Counted from the stretch's first letter, positions 37,379-46,570 are shown. The stretch: 64,000 nucleotides of DNA from Gemmatimonadota bacterium (GCA_003697105.1 RFFQ01000013.1:1-64000), one strand, 5' to 3'. The notes: a model not told the origin generated them from the sequence alone. Numbers and translations are program-made.

Positions 37379-39394
37379 ATGAAAAAAAGGATATTATTAA
37401 CGGTTTTGATATTCGGAATAGCAGTTTCCGGATGGGCGGATATTCCAAAACTCGGCGTTATTGAGCAGTTCACCACAGTGGGAAATGAGTTGTGCGAAGA
37501 GTCCAATCTGTACGTTCAACAATTGAAGGAACATTACGGGGTCAAAAACGCCGTGGTGATTCAATATCACGTGGGAGATAATGACCCATTTTACCAAGCA
37601 AACCACACGGATAACGACGCCCGGGCAGAATATTACGGCGTTGAATATCTGCCAATGGTTGCTACCTCAGGCAATAGCATGGTGCAAGCCACCGATCCAT
37701 ACGATATAAACGTCAAAATGGATAAAGTGTTAGAAACAGATACCCCACTTTATATGAGTGTATTCCATGAAATTGAGGGATCAACGCTCTCGGTAGAAGG
37801 CTCGGTAGTTGCCGCCGGCGAGATAGATGGCACATATAATTTACAAATCGCCGTCATCGAAAAAGAAGTGACAGAAGGAGGCATGACATATTATAATGTG
37901 ATGCGTAAACTTTTACCAGATGGCGCGGGTACTGATTTTTACATCGCCTCTGGGGGAGACGACGCTTATTATGAGTTCTCGCAATCGCTGCAAATCGACG
38001 CCGGCTGGGATACCGATCAATTAGAAGTGATCGTTTTTGTCCAAGACCCAGCAACGCAAGGTATTTTGCAAGCGGTCACCACAGAACTGGTTGAGGCAAC
38101 ACCCTCCCCACACCATATCCGGCTGGTGTCCGAACAACGTGTCCGAATTTTACCCGTGAATACTTTTTTGGAAAATCACTATATGCGCTTCATCAATATG
38201 ATGGACCAAGATGACCAGTTTGACTTTTTGCTGGAAACAGATATGCCGGAAGGTTGGGTGGCGTCTTTTTGTGTGGGACCCATTTGCTTACCGGATTCCG
38301 CACGTATTGCGTTTGAGGCGGGACAATCCGAGGGACAACCCGAAGATGATGGACGACACATGTATGTAACCATCACACCGATGAACACACCCGGCGTCGG
38401 CGATGTCATCTTTACGGCACGCTCCGTAACCTACCCTTCGGTACAGCAATCACTTCATTTCCGGGTCATCACCGATGGTATTGATGTGCTAATCGTCGAT
38501 GCGGATGGTGGTCTGGATAGTGAACAGGGCATTGCCAGCGCTTTGGAGCGCGCAGAAGTTACCTATGGCATCTGGAAAGCATCCACACCCATCACCGGTG
38601 CCGAAATGGCGAATTTCCCGGTGGTCATCTGGAATACCGGTCGGGCATTACCCACATTGCTGGAATCTGACCGAGCCGCCATCCAAGAGTATATGGATAA
38701 CCTCGGCTCGATCCTGATCAGTGGGCAAAATATTGGTTGGGATTTAACCAATGCCGCCAGCCGTAATCGCGATCCGGAATTCTATAGTGGTGTGCTTCAT
38801 GCCAATTTCATCAATGATAATGCATCCAGCATGGCAGTAACGGGTGTTGGGTTTGCGGAAGGTCTGGCATTTAATCTGGTCGATCAAACCTCGCCGGATG
38901 TGGTGGAACCCGTCGATGATAACACCTTTGACCTATACCAATATGGCGAAAGTGAAGTTGCCGGATTGTACACGGGAGCGATGGTCTATCTAGGGTTCGA
39001 TCCGGCACAAATTGATAGTGACGATCAGCGTGACTGGACCATCGCACGTATTTTGAATTACTTTAATTTGGCGGTTGGTGCGGGACCGGTGACCACAGGC
39101 ATCACCCAAACGCCACCAGCCGTAACTCTCCACCAAAATGTGCCGAATCCATTCAATCCCACAACACGTATTCGGTACGAATTACCGCAAAGTAGCACCG
39201 TGAAGCTTACCATTTATGATGTCACCGGACGGTTGGTGCGCACGTTGGTCAACCAACCCCAAGAAAGTGGCATTTATGATGTCCAATGGAATGGTCATGA
39301 TGATGCCGGTCACGTCGTGAATAGCGGCATCTATGTTTATCAATTGGAAACTGAAACGGCGACGCAGACTCAAAAAATGATGTTGTTGAAATAA
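37379..39394 (+). CDS. Omp28-like T9SS cargo protein lacking the first redox Cys
   Basis: 671 aa. Signal peptide about 1-20, then an Omp28-like thioredoxin-fold domain. Where relatives have C/U-x-x-C this protein has N36-E-L-C39, so only the resolving-side Cys remains. The domain keeps VIQYHVGDNDPFYQAN and EYLPMV. A long beta region and a hydrolase-like DUF module (LIVDADGG, WNTGRALPTL, ILISGQNIGWDL; about 375-560) follow. The C-terminus is the FlgD-like sorting domain (VPNPFNPTTRIRYELP, SGIYVYQLE, LLK). A strong terminator follows, so many transcripts from the array promoter may stop here. Confidence 0.78.
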   Translation: MKKRILLTVLIFGIAVSGWADIPKLGVIEQFTTVGNELCEESNLYVQQLKEHYGVKNAVVIQYHVGDNDPFYQANHTDNDARAEYYGVEYLPMVATSGNSMVQATDPYDINVKMDKVLETDTPLYMSVFHEIEGSTLSVEGSVVAAGEIDGTYNLQIAVIEKEVTEGGMTYYNVMRKLLPDGAGTDFYIASGGDDAYYEFSQSLQIDAGWDTDQLEVIVFVQDPATQGILQAVTTELVEATPSPHHIRLVSEQRVRILPVNTFLENHYMRFINMMDQDDQFDFLLETDMPEGWVASFCVGPICLPDSARIAFEAGQSEGQPEDDGRHMYVTITPMNTPGVGDVIFTARSVTYPSVQQSLHFRVITDGIDVLIVDADGGLDSEQGIASALERAEVTYGIWKASTPITGAEMANFPVVIWNTGRALPTLLESDRAAIQEYMDNLGSILISGQNIGWDLTNAASRNRDPEFYSGVLHANFINDNASSMAVTGVGFAEGLAFNLVDQTSPDVVEPVDDNTFDLYQYGESEVAGLYTGAMVYLGFDPAQIDSDDQRDWTIARILNYFNLAVGAGPVTTGITQTPPAVTLHQNVPNPFNPTTRIRYELPQSSTVKLTIYDVTGRLVRTLVNQPQESGIYDVQWNGHDDAGHVVNSGIYVYQLETETATQTQKMMLLK

Positions 39395-39400
39395 ATCCCC

Positions 39401-39428
39401 AGCCCGGTACGGGTATCCGTATCGGGCT
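39401..39428 (+). terminator. intrinsic terminator between the Cys-less copy and the first selenoprotein
   Basis: A stem of 12 pairs including one G-T (AGCCCG-G-TACGG with CCGTA-T-CGGGCT), a GTAT loop and a U-rich tail (TTATTTTTAT). It sits 7 nt after the preceding stop and ends 38 nt before the selenoprotein start, with the ribosome-binding site between them. Confidence 0.85.
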
Positions 39429-39466
39429 TATTTTTATCCACCTTCGGTTGGAAGGAGATTGTACCA

Positions 39467-41443
39467 ATGCGTAAATTGTTTTTAGTATTGTTAGCTCTGG
39501 CTTTTTTGATGCCGGTACGCGGTATGGCGGTAGAACGCACCGTACTGGCAGAATTACAAACAGCAACGTGGTGAGTGTACTGTCCTTGGGCTGAAGCAGC
39601 CATCGATCAGTTGATCGAGGAATACGGTACCGATAACGTCGTTTATATTGCCTATCACTATACTGACGAACTGGAAATCGCCGAAGGAAGTGCACGCTGG
39701 GCATCCTATTATGGCAATGAAGGTACGCCTAATATGTACTTTGACGGGCTCCAAAATGTGTTAGGCGGTTGGGAAGGCTGTTATGACGCTTATCTTGCTG
39801 AATTGCAATCCCGCTGGGCAAACAGTAGCCCGATTCGCCTCGAACTCATCGGGGGAATTGTGGATACGGAAGGATATATCTCGGCAAATGTTACATTAGA
39901 AGGGGACATTCCCGCCGGTATGACCGTCCGCTTTGCCGTTATAGAAAATGATATTATCCTAAATCGCCACTATAATGGGGTATTACGAGACTTACTGGCA
40001 GAAGAAACGCTCAGCATCAGCCAGCAAGGCGAAACGGTTACGTTGGATCGCACCTTCCCCGTAGAAGAGGGTTGGAATTACGAAAATATGGGCGTGGTTG
40101 TATTTGTCCAAAATGATAACACCCACGAAGTCCTTCAAGCCGCTTATTTTGACGCTTCAGATTCTGAATATCTGGTGAGCTTTACGTCCAGCGGCACCGT
40201 TGCGATTTCAGAAGCAGACCAACCCTATGATTTTTATGCCTTGGTGGAGAATGTCGGTCCGAATGACGATACTTACACCATTACAATGAATACCGATGAA
40301 TTACCCGAAGGGTGGAACGCCACGTTTACCATCGGCGAAGACGTGTACGAATCCGAAGCCGAAATTGATCTGGCGTCAGGGGAACAGGTACTTCTCACTA
40401 TCAATTATAATCCGAATAACGTACCCGGTCAGGGCGATGTTTATTTAGAATTAGTCTCCCACGCCGAACCGCGCCTGCAAAAATCAATGAGTTTTCGGCT
40501 GATCTCCGATGTGGAAGTCCTGATTGTGGATGACGCCCTCAATACCGATGCCACCCTGTATGAAACGGTGCTAACCGAAGATGAAACGATATGGGGCACG
40601 TGGGAAGTCCTCCGGGGAGGCAACATTGATAGTGATGAAATTGCGAATATCCCCACCGTGTTATGGATAACCGGTAGCGACGATCGTGAAACCATCACCG
40701 AAGACGATCAAATGGAATTGATCACCTATCTGGAAAACGGCGGATCATTGCTCCTAACCGGTCACAATATCGGGGGCGATATTGCCGCAACTGAATTTTA
40801 CACCGATTTTCTGGGCGCCCGTTATCGTTTCAATAACTTCGGACAAACCACCCTGAACGGGATCGAAGGCAACCCGATTGGCGATGGGTTAGTCCTCGAA
40901 ATTGAACACGATTCCCCAGATGTGGTCATGATGCAGGACGATGTGGATGGTCTGGAACCGGTCTTCCAATATGGAGCAGTGCCCAACCTCTACGCGGCAC
41001 TCGCACATGCGGCAGATACGTACCGGACGGTCTATTTTTCTGTGAGTCTGGATCAAGTATCCGATCCAGACAGCCGGGAAAGTGCCCTATTGCGCTCCTT
41101 GCGCTGGTTGAGAGGCGAATCCACGAACATCGACCCGGTGGAGCAAACATCAATTGCCACCGTCTCACATTACCAACTGGCACAGAATGTACCGAACCCA
41201 TTTAACCCCCGAACCACAATTGCCTATGCGTTGCCGGAACAAAGTCGTGTCAGTATCCATATTTACAACTCTTCCGGTCAATTGATACGAACTCTGGTCA
41301 ATAAGACGCAGAATGCCGGCACATATCACGTCCAGTGGGACGGTACAGATAGTGAACATCACGAAGTCGCCAGTGGGATTTATCTGTATAAACTCGTGAC
41401 AGACAAAGAAACACACATTAAATCAATGGTATTACTCCGGTAA
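39467..41443 (+). CDS. Omp28-like selenoprotein, Sec36 (UVYC), T9SS-sorted
   Basis: 658 aa if TGA 39572-39574 is read as selenocysteine. The ATG at 39467 has AAGGAG 9 nt upstream, and a signal peptide (about 1-21) precedes the mature start AVERTVLAELQTATW. TGA sits exactly where relatives have the first Cys of CxxC: U36-V-Y-C39. The frame then continues without interruption through the Omp28 fold (NVVYIAYHYT, NEGTPNMYFDG), a beta region, a module with VLIVDDALN, SLLLTGHNIGGD and ARYRFNNF, and the FlgD-like sorting domain (VPNPFNPRTTIAYALP, SGIYLYKL, LLR). A start after the TGA would lose the signal peptide and has no ribosome-binding site. A SECIS-like hairpin follows the TGA. Confidence 0.85.
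39572..39601 (+). promoter_or_regulatory. Sec UGA codon with downstream SECIS-like stem-loop (first)
   Basis: The UGA at 39572-39574 is followed after 18 nt by loop GAAGC (39593-39597), closed by the 4-bp stem GGCT/AGCC (39589-39592, 39598-39601). The first loop base is G. Distance and loop match the general bacterial SECIS rule (loop 16-37 nt after UGA, a G in the first two loop positions). The stem is short, so it is weaker evidence than the second copy. A second candidate stem, CGATC/GATCG around AGTT, lies just downstream. Confidence 0.6.
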
Positions 41444-41465
41444 CCAAGCGGGCATAATCGGGTGA

Positions 41466-41497
41466 AACCCTTAGCATCTACAAAGGTGCTAAGGGTT
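41466..41497 (+). other. intergenic hairpin between the two selenoprotein genes
   Basis: An 11-bp stem AACCCTTAGCA (41466-41476) with its complement (41487-41497) and a 10-nt loop. No U run follows, so it is more likely an mRNA stability or processing element than an intrinsic terminator. Confidence 0.5.
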
Positions 41498-41549
41498 CAA
41501 TCCCAACAGAACACTCCATACCAAAAGCCCATTCATGAGGAGATTACCG

Positions 41550-43550
41550 ATGAGGCAAATTTTATGGACAAGTGTGGTTTGGTCATTTATTGCCGTCTCC
41601 GCATTTGCAACGGAACGGGTGGTCTTAATGGAAATGTTTACCAGCACCACCTGACCGGTTTGTCCCACTGCGGAGCAGTGGCTTGATAACTGGTATCCTA
41701 GCAATTACGATGACGTGGCAATTATCCGTTACCACATGAATTGGCCCGCCCCCGGGAATGACCCCTTTTATCACGCCAACCCGCTAGAAAACAACGCCCG
41801 GCGAGGGGTTTACGGCGTCAACGGCATACCGGACATGTTTGTGGATGGCGTTTTAAATCCAGGCATACCCTACAGTACCGCCGTCAACCAACGGTTGGAG
41901 ATACCTAGCCCGTTGGAAATCAATGTGGATGGAACATTTGATTGGACTACCAATGAAGGCACCACTACGGTGGAAATCACAGCAACAGAAGACTTCTCTT
42001 ATAATTCATTGCGGATGCAATACGTGATTATTGAAAATAATGTAGCATACACCGGTCCAAACGGACATACACCCCACCATCAGGTGATGCACGATATGGT
42101 ACCAACAGCTTCGGGCGAAAGTTTTGAGATTACAAATGGAGAAACCCTCCTATTCAACCGGAATTTCGTCATTGATGAAAGCTGGGATGCGAATGAATGT
42201 GAGATTGTTGTTTTTGTGCAGGATAATACGAGCCGTGAAGTCTTTCAAGCAATGCATATGTCGCTTGATGAACTGTTTCCTATCCGCCTCCGCTTTGAAA
42301 CAAGCGGCAATACGGCACTGGGTGCGTCCGATGGTGAGTATCCGTTTTACGCCCTCATCGAAAATCAAGACAACCAAGCAGATGTATTTGATGTTGAATT
42401 GACAACCTCTGCACCCGAGGCGTGGTCGATCAATTTTACGCTGGAAGGAGTCACCTACGAGGATGGGGCAGAACTCCCCCTCGATGCCGGTGAAGAAGTG
42501 CCCTTAACCGTGAATATCAGCCCCAATAGCACCGCCGGTGAAGGTTTTGCCACGGTCACCCTCACCTCCCAATCCGAACCACGGGTGGTAAAATCTCTGA
42601 CCTTCCAACTCATTACCAATGATGTAGATGTGCTCGTGATTGACGATGCCAATGATGGTAATATTGAACCGTATCGCGCCGCACTGGAAACAACCGATTT
42701 TGTCTTTGGCGCCTGGGATGTCGCGGTGGGAGGCGCTCTAAATCCAGAGGATCTAGAACAGATTACGACCCTCATCTGGTTTACCGGCGGTGAAGAAGAG
42801 ACCGCTTTAGAACCCGATGAAATCGAGATGTTGACCGGTTACCTCGATAACGGCGGGCAACTGATGCTCTCGGGGCGAAATTTGGGCGTTGCGATTGGCA
42901 CAACAGATTTTTATACTGAATATCTCGGTGCCCATTTCCGGTTCAACAACTTCAGCACCTATGAGGTGAATGGGATTGAAGGCGACCCCATCGGGGATGG
43001 TATCTCCTTCACATTTGAGCAGGATTCCCCAGATGTCGTCCTCCCCCGTCCCGGAGTGGATGGCGTGTCACCGGTTTTTCAATATGGCGATATTCCGCTG
43101 TATGCGGCACTACGGCACGAGACCGAAACCTACCGCACGGTGTACTATTCGATCAGCTTGGAAGGCGTCAATGAAGCCGATGCCCTCGCCCAGCTCATCG
43201 AAAATTCGGTTCTCTGGTTACAAGGGGAAGAAACAGCAATTGAGCCACAAAAAAGTGATGTGGCACGTGTAACTGCCTATCAATTATTTCAAAATGTACC
43301 GAATCCATTCAATCCTCAAACTCAAATTGAATATGCGGTGCCGGTACCTGCAACAGTTCAGTTGAATATCTATTCCGTGACAGGACAATTCATCAAAACG
43401 CTTGTACATCGTCCGCAAAGTGCCGGACACTATCGTGTGATATGGGATGGTACCAACCAGTTTGGAGCTGCCGTAGCCAGCGGAATTTATCTGTATGAAC
43501 TATCGGCTGGGGAACACCGGCTCACCCGTCAGATGGTTCTACTCCATTAA
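41550..43550 (+). CDS. Omp28-like selenoprotein, Sec35 (UPVC), T9SS-sorted
   Basis: 666 aa if TGA 41652-41654 is selenocysteine. The ATG at 41550 has GAGGAG 7 nt upstream; the signal peptide is about 1-20. The N-terminal mature part ERVVLMEMFTSTT-U-PVC aligns residue by residue with ERIVLLEMFTSTT-C-PPC of the gene at 43622, so U35 replaces the nucleophilic Cys and C38 is the partner. The frame is open from the ATG through the TGA to 43550: Omp28 fold (IIRYHMNWPAPGNDPFYHAN, GIPDMFVDG), beta modules, VLVIDDAND, LMLSGRNLGV, HFRFNNF, and the sorting domain (VPNPFNPQTQIEYAVP, SGIYLYEL). A clear SECIS-like stem-loop follows. TGA is a normal stop elsewhere in this window. Confidence 0.9.
41652..41681 (+). 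promoter_or_regulatory. Sec UGA codon with downstream SECIS-like stem-loop (second)
   Basis: The UGA at 41652-41654 is followed after 17 nt by a perfect 7-bp stem CCACTGC (41665-41671) / GCAGTGG (41675-41681) with loop GGA; alternatively a 6-bp stem with loop CGGAG after 16 nt. Distance, stem strength and G-containing apical loop all fit a bacterial SECIS bound by SelB. Confidence 0.75.
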
Positions 43551-43621
43551 TCTCACTGGCGAAACCTCAAGGAAGGAGGCTTCGTCTATTTTCCCAACCT
43601 ATGTTTTAAGGAGGTTTTACG

Positions 43622-45709
43622 ATGCGTAAAACACTATTTATGGTTTTAATATTAATACTAATGGTTACGCTTTTCGTACCCAATGTACACGCGGAACGAA
43701 TCGTACTGTTGGAGATGTTTACCAGTACCACCTGCCCACCGTGTGTATCCGCCAATGCGGCGATGAATACGTGGTATCCTGACAACGATGATATTTCGGC
43801 ATTGATTCGCTACCATGTTTGGTGGCCCTCACCGGGCAATGACCCGTTCTATCTGGCAAACACGGCAGAAGCCCAAGCCCGCACCAATTATTACGGGGTA
43901 AATGGGGTGCCCGACATCTTTGCAGATGGACTTTTGGACGCCAGTTTCCCTCCCATTTCTCAGGTTGCTCAACGTCGCGCGGTAGACCCGCCAGTGGATA
44001 TTATGGTTGCCGGCAGCTATGACGTTGATAATAACGTTGGTGAGGCAACTATTACTGTCTCCGCGCTGGAAGACTTCAATTACAATGACCTCCGCTTTTT
44101 CTTCGTTATTACGGAAGATAATTGTGTGTACACTGGTACAAACGGGGATCCGGTACACCATCAGGTGATGCGCGACATGGTGCCAAATGCCAACGGCGAA
44201 AGTTTTGATATTGCCGATGGTGAATCGGTCGTGTTTACCCGATCCTTCTCGCTATCACCCGTACCGGGTGTAAATGAGACCGGAATTCCTGAAAATACAA
44301 ACGTCGTGTGCTGGGTTCAAGATGTAGCAACAAATTCCAGAGAAGTACATCAGGCCGCTTGGGTACCCCTAATGGAACTCGTCCCAGCCGCCGCTATTGA
44401 AGGATATGTCACCGACTGTGCCAATGAGGAAGGCTTGGATGTGACGAATGTCTATGTGGAAGGCACGGGATATGCCACCATCACCGATGAAAATGGATTT
44501 TACCATCTCAATGCCGAACCGGGCACGCACACGGTCGTTTTTGAGCGGTTCGGGTATGTCACACACACCCAAGAAGTCACCTTAGCCGAAGATGATCTAC
44601 TGCCCGTAGATGTCTGTCTGAATGCGTTCGGGCAATCCACGTTAACCGGAACGGTTTCACAGCGGGAAAATGGTAATCCAATTCCAAATGCACCCATTGA
44701 ACTGCTCGGTGTACCAATTAATTCCACCGTAACGGATGAAAACGGGGTCTATACGTTCAGTGTTCCGGGTGGTTACACCTACGAGGTTTCGGTCTATGCA
44801 GATGATCGCGAACCGGTTGTAGAAAGCGTTACCGTACCTGAAAATGAAGTGGTAGAGCACAACTTCCCGATGCGCTTTGTTCAAAGTTTTGAAGCAACCG
44901 ATGGTGGCTTTGATCCCAACCGCCTGTGGGAGTGGGGCGATGCCAACGCAGGTGGTGGCGCTGAAACGGCCTATTTGGGGATGAAGTACTGGTCAACCAA
45001 TATCGACGGTGCATATCCCAGTAATCAACGTGCCGATCTGGTGACACCCGAATATAGCCTGACCCAAGCCAACGCCGCCGATTTATTCTATGCCCACTGG
45101 CTCGATACCAACGAGGGATGGGACGGCTATAATCTTTCCATCAGCACTAACGGCGGCGATGACTGGGTCCGGATCGAACCGGAAGGAGGCTATCCCGGCA
45201 GTGTGATCGGATTATCGGGACAACCTGGCTTCTCCAGTGATAGCAACGTATGGGAGATGGTACATTATGATCTGACCGACTATCTCGGCGAAGTGGTTCA
45301 ATTCCGATTCCGTTTCGGTAGTACCAACAACAACCGGAATTACTTAGGGGTTTGCATTGACTATTTTGATCTCCAAACGGATGTGGAAACGGCGGTAGAT
45401 GAGCCACAAATGACGGGTATTGCCATTCCACAAGCCCTGACACTGAGCCAAAATGTCCCCAACCCGTTCAACCCCAATACGAAAATCCATTTTGCCTTGC
45501 CCCAAACCCAACATATTAATGTCGCCATTTATGCCCTGAATGGACAGTTGGTAAAAACATTGCAAAATGGTGTTCTTTCGGCAGGGGATTACACCGTTAC
45601 TTGGAATGGTACCAATGAGCAAGGCGTACCGGTAGCCAGCGGAACATACATCTACCGCTTGGAAAGCAACGCTGAAATCCTCAGCAAAACCATGGTCTTG
45701 TTGAAGTAA
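43622..45709 (+). CDS. Omp28-like T9SS cargo protein with CPPC motif
   Basis: 695 aa. GGAGG precedes the ATG; signal peptide about 1-24. Omp28-like domain with active site C38-PP-C41 (EMFTSTTCPPC), the Cys counterpart of the selenoprotein upstream, followed by LIRYHVWWPSPGNDPFY and GVPDIFADG. Two carboxypeptidase-regulatory-like modules (about 260-335, AAIEGYVTD; and 340-415, STLTGTVSQ) are unique to this copy. A lectin/MAM-like beta domain (about 420-590) and the FlgD-like sorting domain (VPNPFNPNTKIHFALP, SGTYIYRL, LLK) complete it. Last gene of the array; two hairpins follow. Confidence 0.82.
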   Translation: MRKTLFMVLILILMVTLFVPNVHAERIVLLEMFTSTTCPPCVSANAAMNTWYPDNDDISALIRYHVWWPSPGNDPFYLANTAEAQARTNYYGVNGVPDIFADGLLDASFPPISQVAQRRAVDPPVDIMVAGSYDVDNNVGEATITVSALEDFNYNDLRFFFVITEDNCVYTGTNGDPVHHQVMRDMVPNANGESFDIADGESVVFTRSFSLSPVPGVNETGIPENTNVVCWVQDVATNSREVHQAAWVPLMELVPAAAIEGYVTDCANEEGLDVTNVYVEGTGYATITDENGFYHLNAEPGTHTVVFERFGYVTHTQEVTLAEDDLLPVDVCLNAFGQSTLTGTVSQRENGNPIPNAPIELLGVPINSTVTDENGVYTFSVPGGYTYEVSVYADDREPVVESVTVPENEVVEHNFPMRFVQSFEATDGGFDPNRLWEWGDANAGGGAETAYLGMKYWSTNIDGAYPSNQRADLVTPEYSLTQANAADLFYAHWLDTNEGWDGYNLSISTNGGDDWVRIEPEGGYPGSVIGLSGQPGFSSDSNVWEMVHYDLTDYLGEVVQFRFRFGSTNNNRNYLGVCIDYFDLQTDVETAVDEPQMTGIAIPQALTLSQNVPNPFNPNTKIHFALPQTQHINVAIYALNGQLVKTLQNGVLSAGDYTVTWNGTNEQGVPVASGTYIYRLESNAEILSKTMVLLK

Positions 45710-45722
45710 CGATTCGTCTCCT

Positions 45723-45752
45723 CCATGCCTAAATCCGAGCGATTTGGCATGG
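45723..45752 (+). terminator. hairpin after the Omp28 array
   Basis: Stem CCATGCC-AAATC (45723-45735, one bulged T) with GATTT-GGCATGG (45741-45752) and loop CGAGC, 14 nt after the last array gene. First of two hairpins in tandem. Confidence 0.55.
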
Positions 45753-45769
45753 TTCACTCTATTGATTGG

Positions 45770-45803
45770 AAACCGCCACTGCTCAGATGAATAGTGGCGG
45801 TTT
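45770..45803 (+). terminator. intrinsic terminator after the Omp28 array
   Basis: A perfect 11-bp stem AAACCGCCACT (45770-45780) with its complement (45793-45803) and a T run to 45804. It ends only 8 nt before the tlyA ATG, so it may also influence tlyA translation. Confidence 0.7.
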
Positions 45804-45811
45804 TACCATTT

Positions 45812-46570
45812 ATGGACAATATGAAGCGCATTACACCTCACGGTGACCGGCTTGACCGGCTACTGGTAACTTTGCAACTCACCGAATCCCGCCACCGCGC
45901 CCAACAATTGATTCAAAAAGGTGCGATTCGGGTCAACGGGGAGATTATTACCAAAAACAGTGCTCCAATTGCGGAAGGAGCCATTATCGAGGTGCTCCAG
46001 TCCTTATCCTATGTCAGCCGGGCGGGTTACAAATTAGAACATGCGCTCCGGCAGTTTAAGGTAGATGTCGCTGGGTTCATTTGCCTCGATATTGGCGCCT
46101 CCACCGGTGGATTTACAGACTGCTTGCTACAACACGGTGCAAATCGGGTTTATGCGGTTGATGTAGGAAGTAATCAACTTCACCAAACACTTAGACCAAA
46201 TCCACGTGTGATTTCCATGGAAAAAACCGATCTGCGCACATTACCCACCCTACCGGAACCGGTGGATTTGATAGTGATCGATGTTAGTTTTATTTCGCTC
46301 AGCTTGATCTTCCCGCATTTGGCTCGATTTTCTCATGACAAAAGCCGGATCATCAGTTTGATTAAACCCCAATTTGAGGTGGGCAAAGGTCATCTTAATA
46401 AACGAGGAATTGTCCGCCGGACAGAAGACCGCCAACGGGTACTTCAAACGGTAGTACACCATGCTGAAAGTCACGGATGGCACTGCTTACAACAAACCGA
46501 ATCCCCCATCGCCGGTGGGGACGGAAATATAGAGTATTTGGCATTATTTTGCCTTGAATCACCTCAATAG
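45812..46570 (+). CDS. tlyA: TlyA family rRNA (cytidine-2'-O)-methyltransferase
   Basis: 252 aa from the ATG at 45812; the ATG at 45821 is equally possible. The N-terminal S4 RNA-binding domain (RLDRLLVTLQLTESRHRAQQLI, about 10-65) is followed by an FtsJ-like SAM methyltransferase: motif I LDIGASTGGFTDCLL, then VYAVDVG, VDLIVIDVSFISL, and the family end KPQFEVGKGHL. TlyA enzymes 2'-O-methylate cytidines in 16S and/or 23S rRNA. The start codon lies close behind a terminator hairpin, and I see no strong ribosome-binding site. Confidence 0.92.
   Translation: MDNMKRITPHGDRLDRLLVTLQLTESRHRAQQLIQKGAIRVNGEIITKNSAPIAEGAIIEVLQSLSYVSRAGYKLEHALRQFKVDVAGFICLDIGASTGGFTDCLLQHGANRVYAVDVGSNQLHQTLRPNPRVISMEKTDLRTLPTLPEPVDLIVIDVSFISLSLIFPHLARFSHDKSRIISLIKPQFEVGKGHLNKRGIVRRTEDRQRVLQTVVHHAESHGWHCLQQTESPIAGGDGNIEYLALFCLESPQ

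Noticed and set aside
39572..41654. Genome-wide reassignment of TGA to an amino acid
   Set aside because: TGA is used as an ordinary stop by other intact genes here (13550-13552, 23318-23320, 35719-35721, 52720-52722). The only in-frame TGAs within genes fall at redox-Cys positions.
39467..43550. Nonsense mutations or sequencing errors making two pseudogenes
   Set aside because: Two TGAs at the same functional column in divergent paralogues, with intact frames over 600 codons and stem-loops behind each, fit selenocysteine far better.
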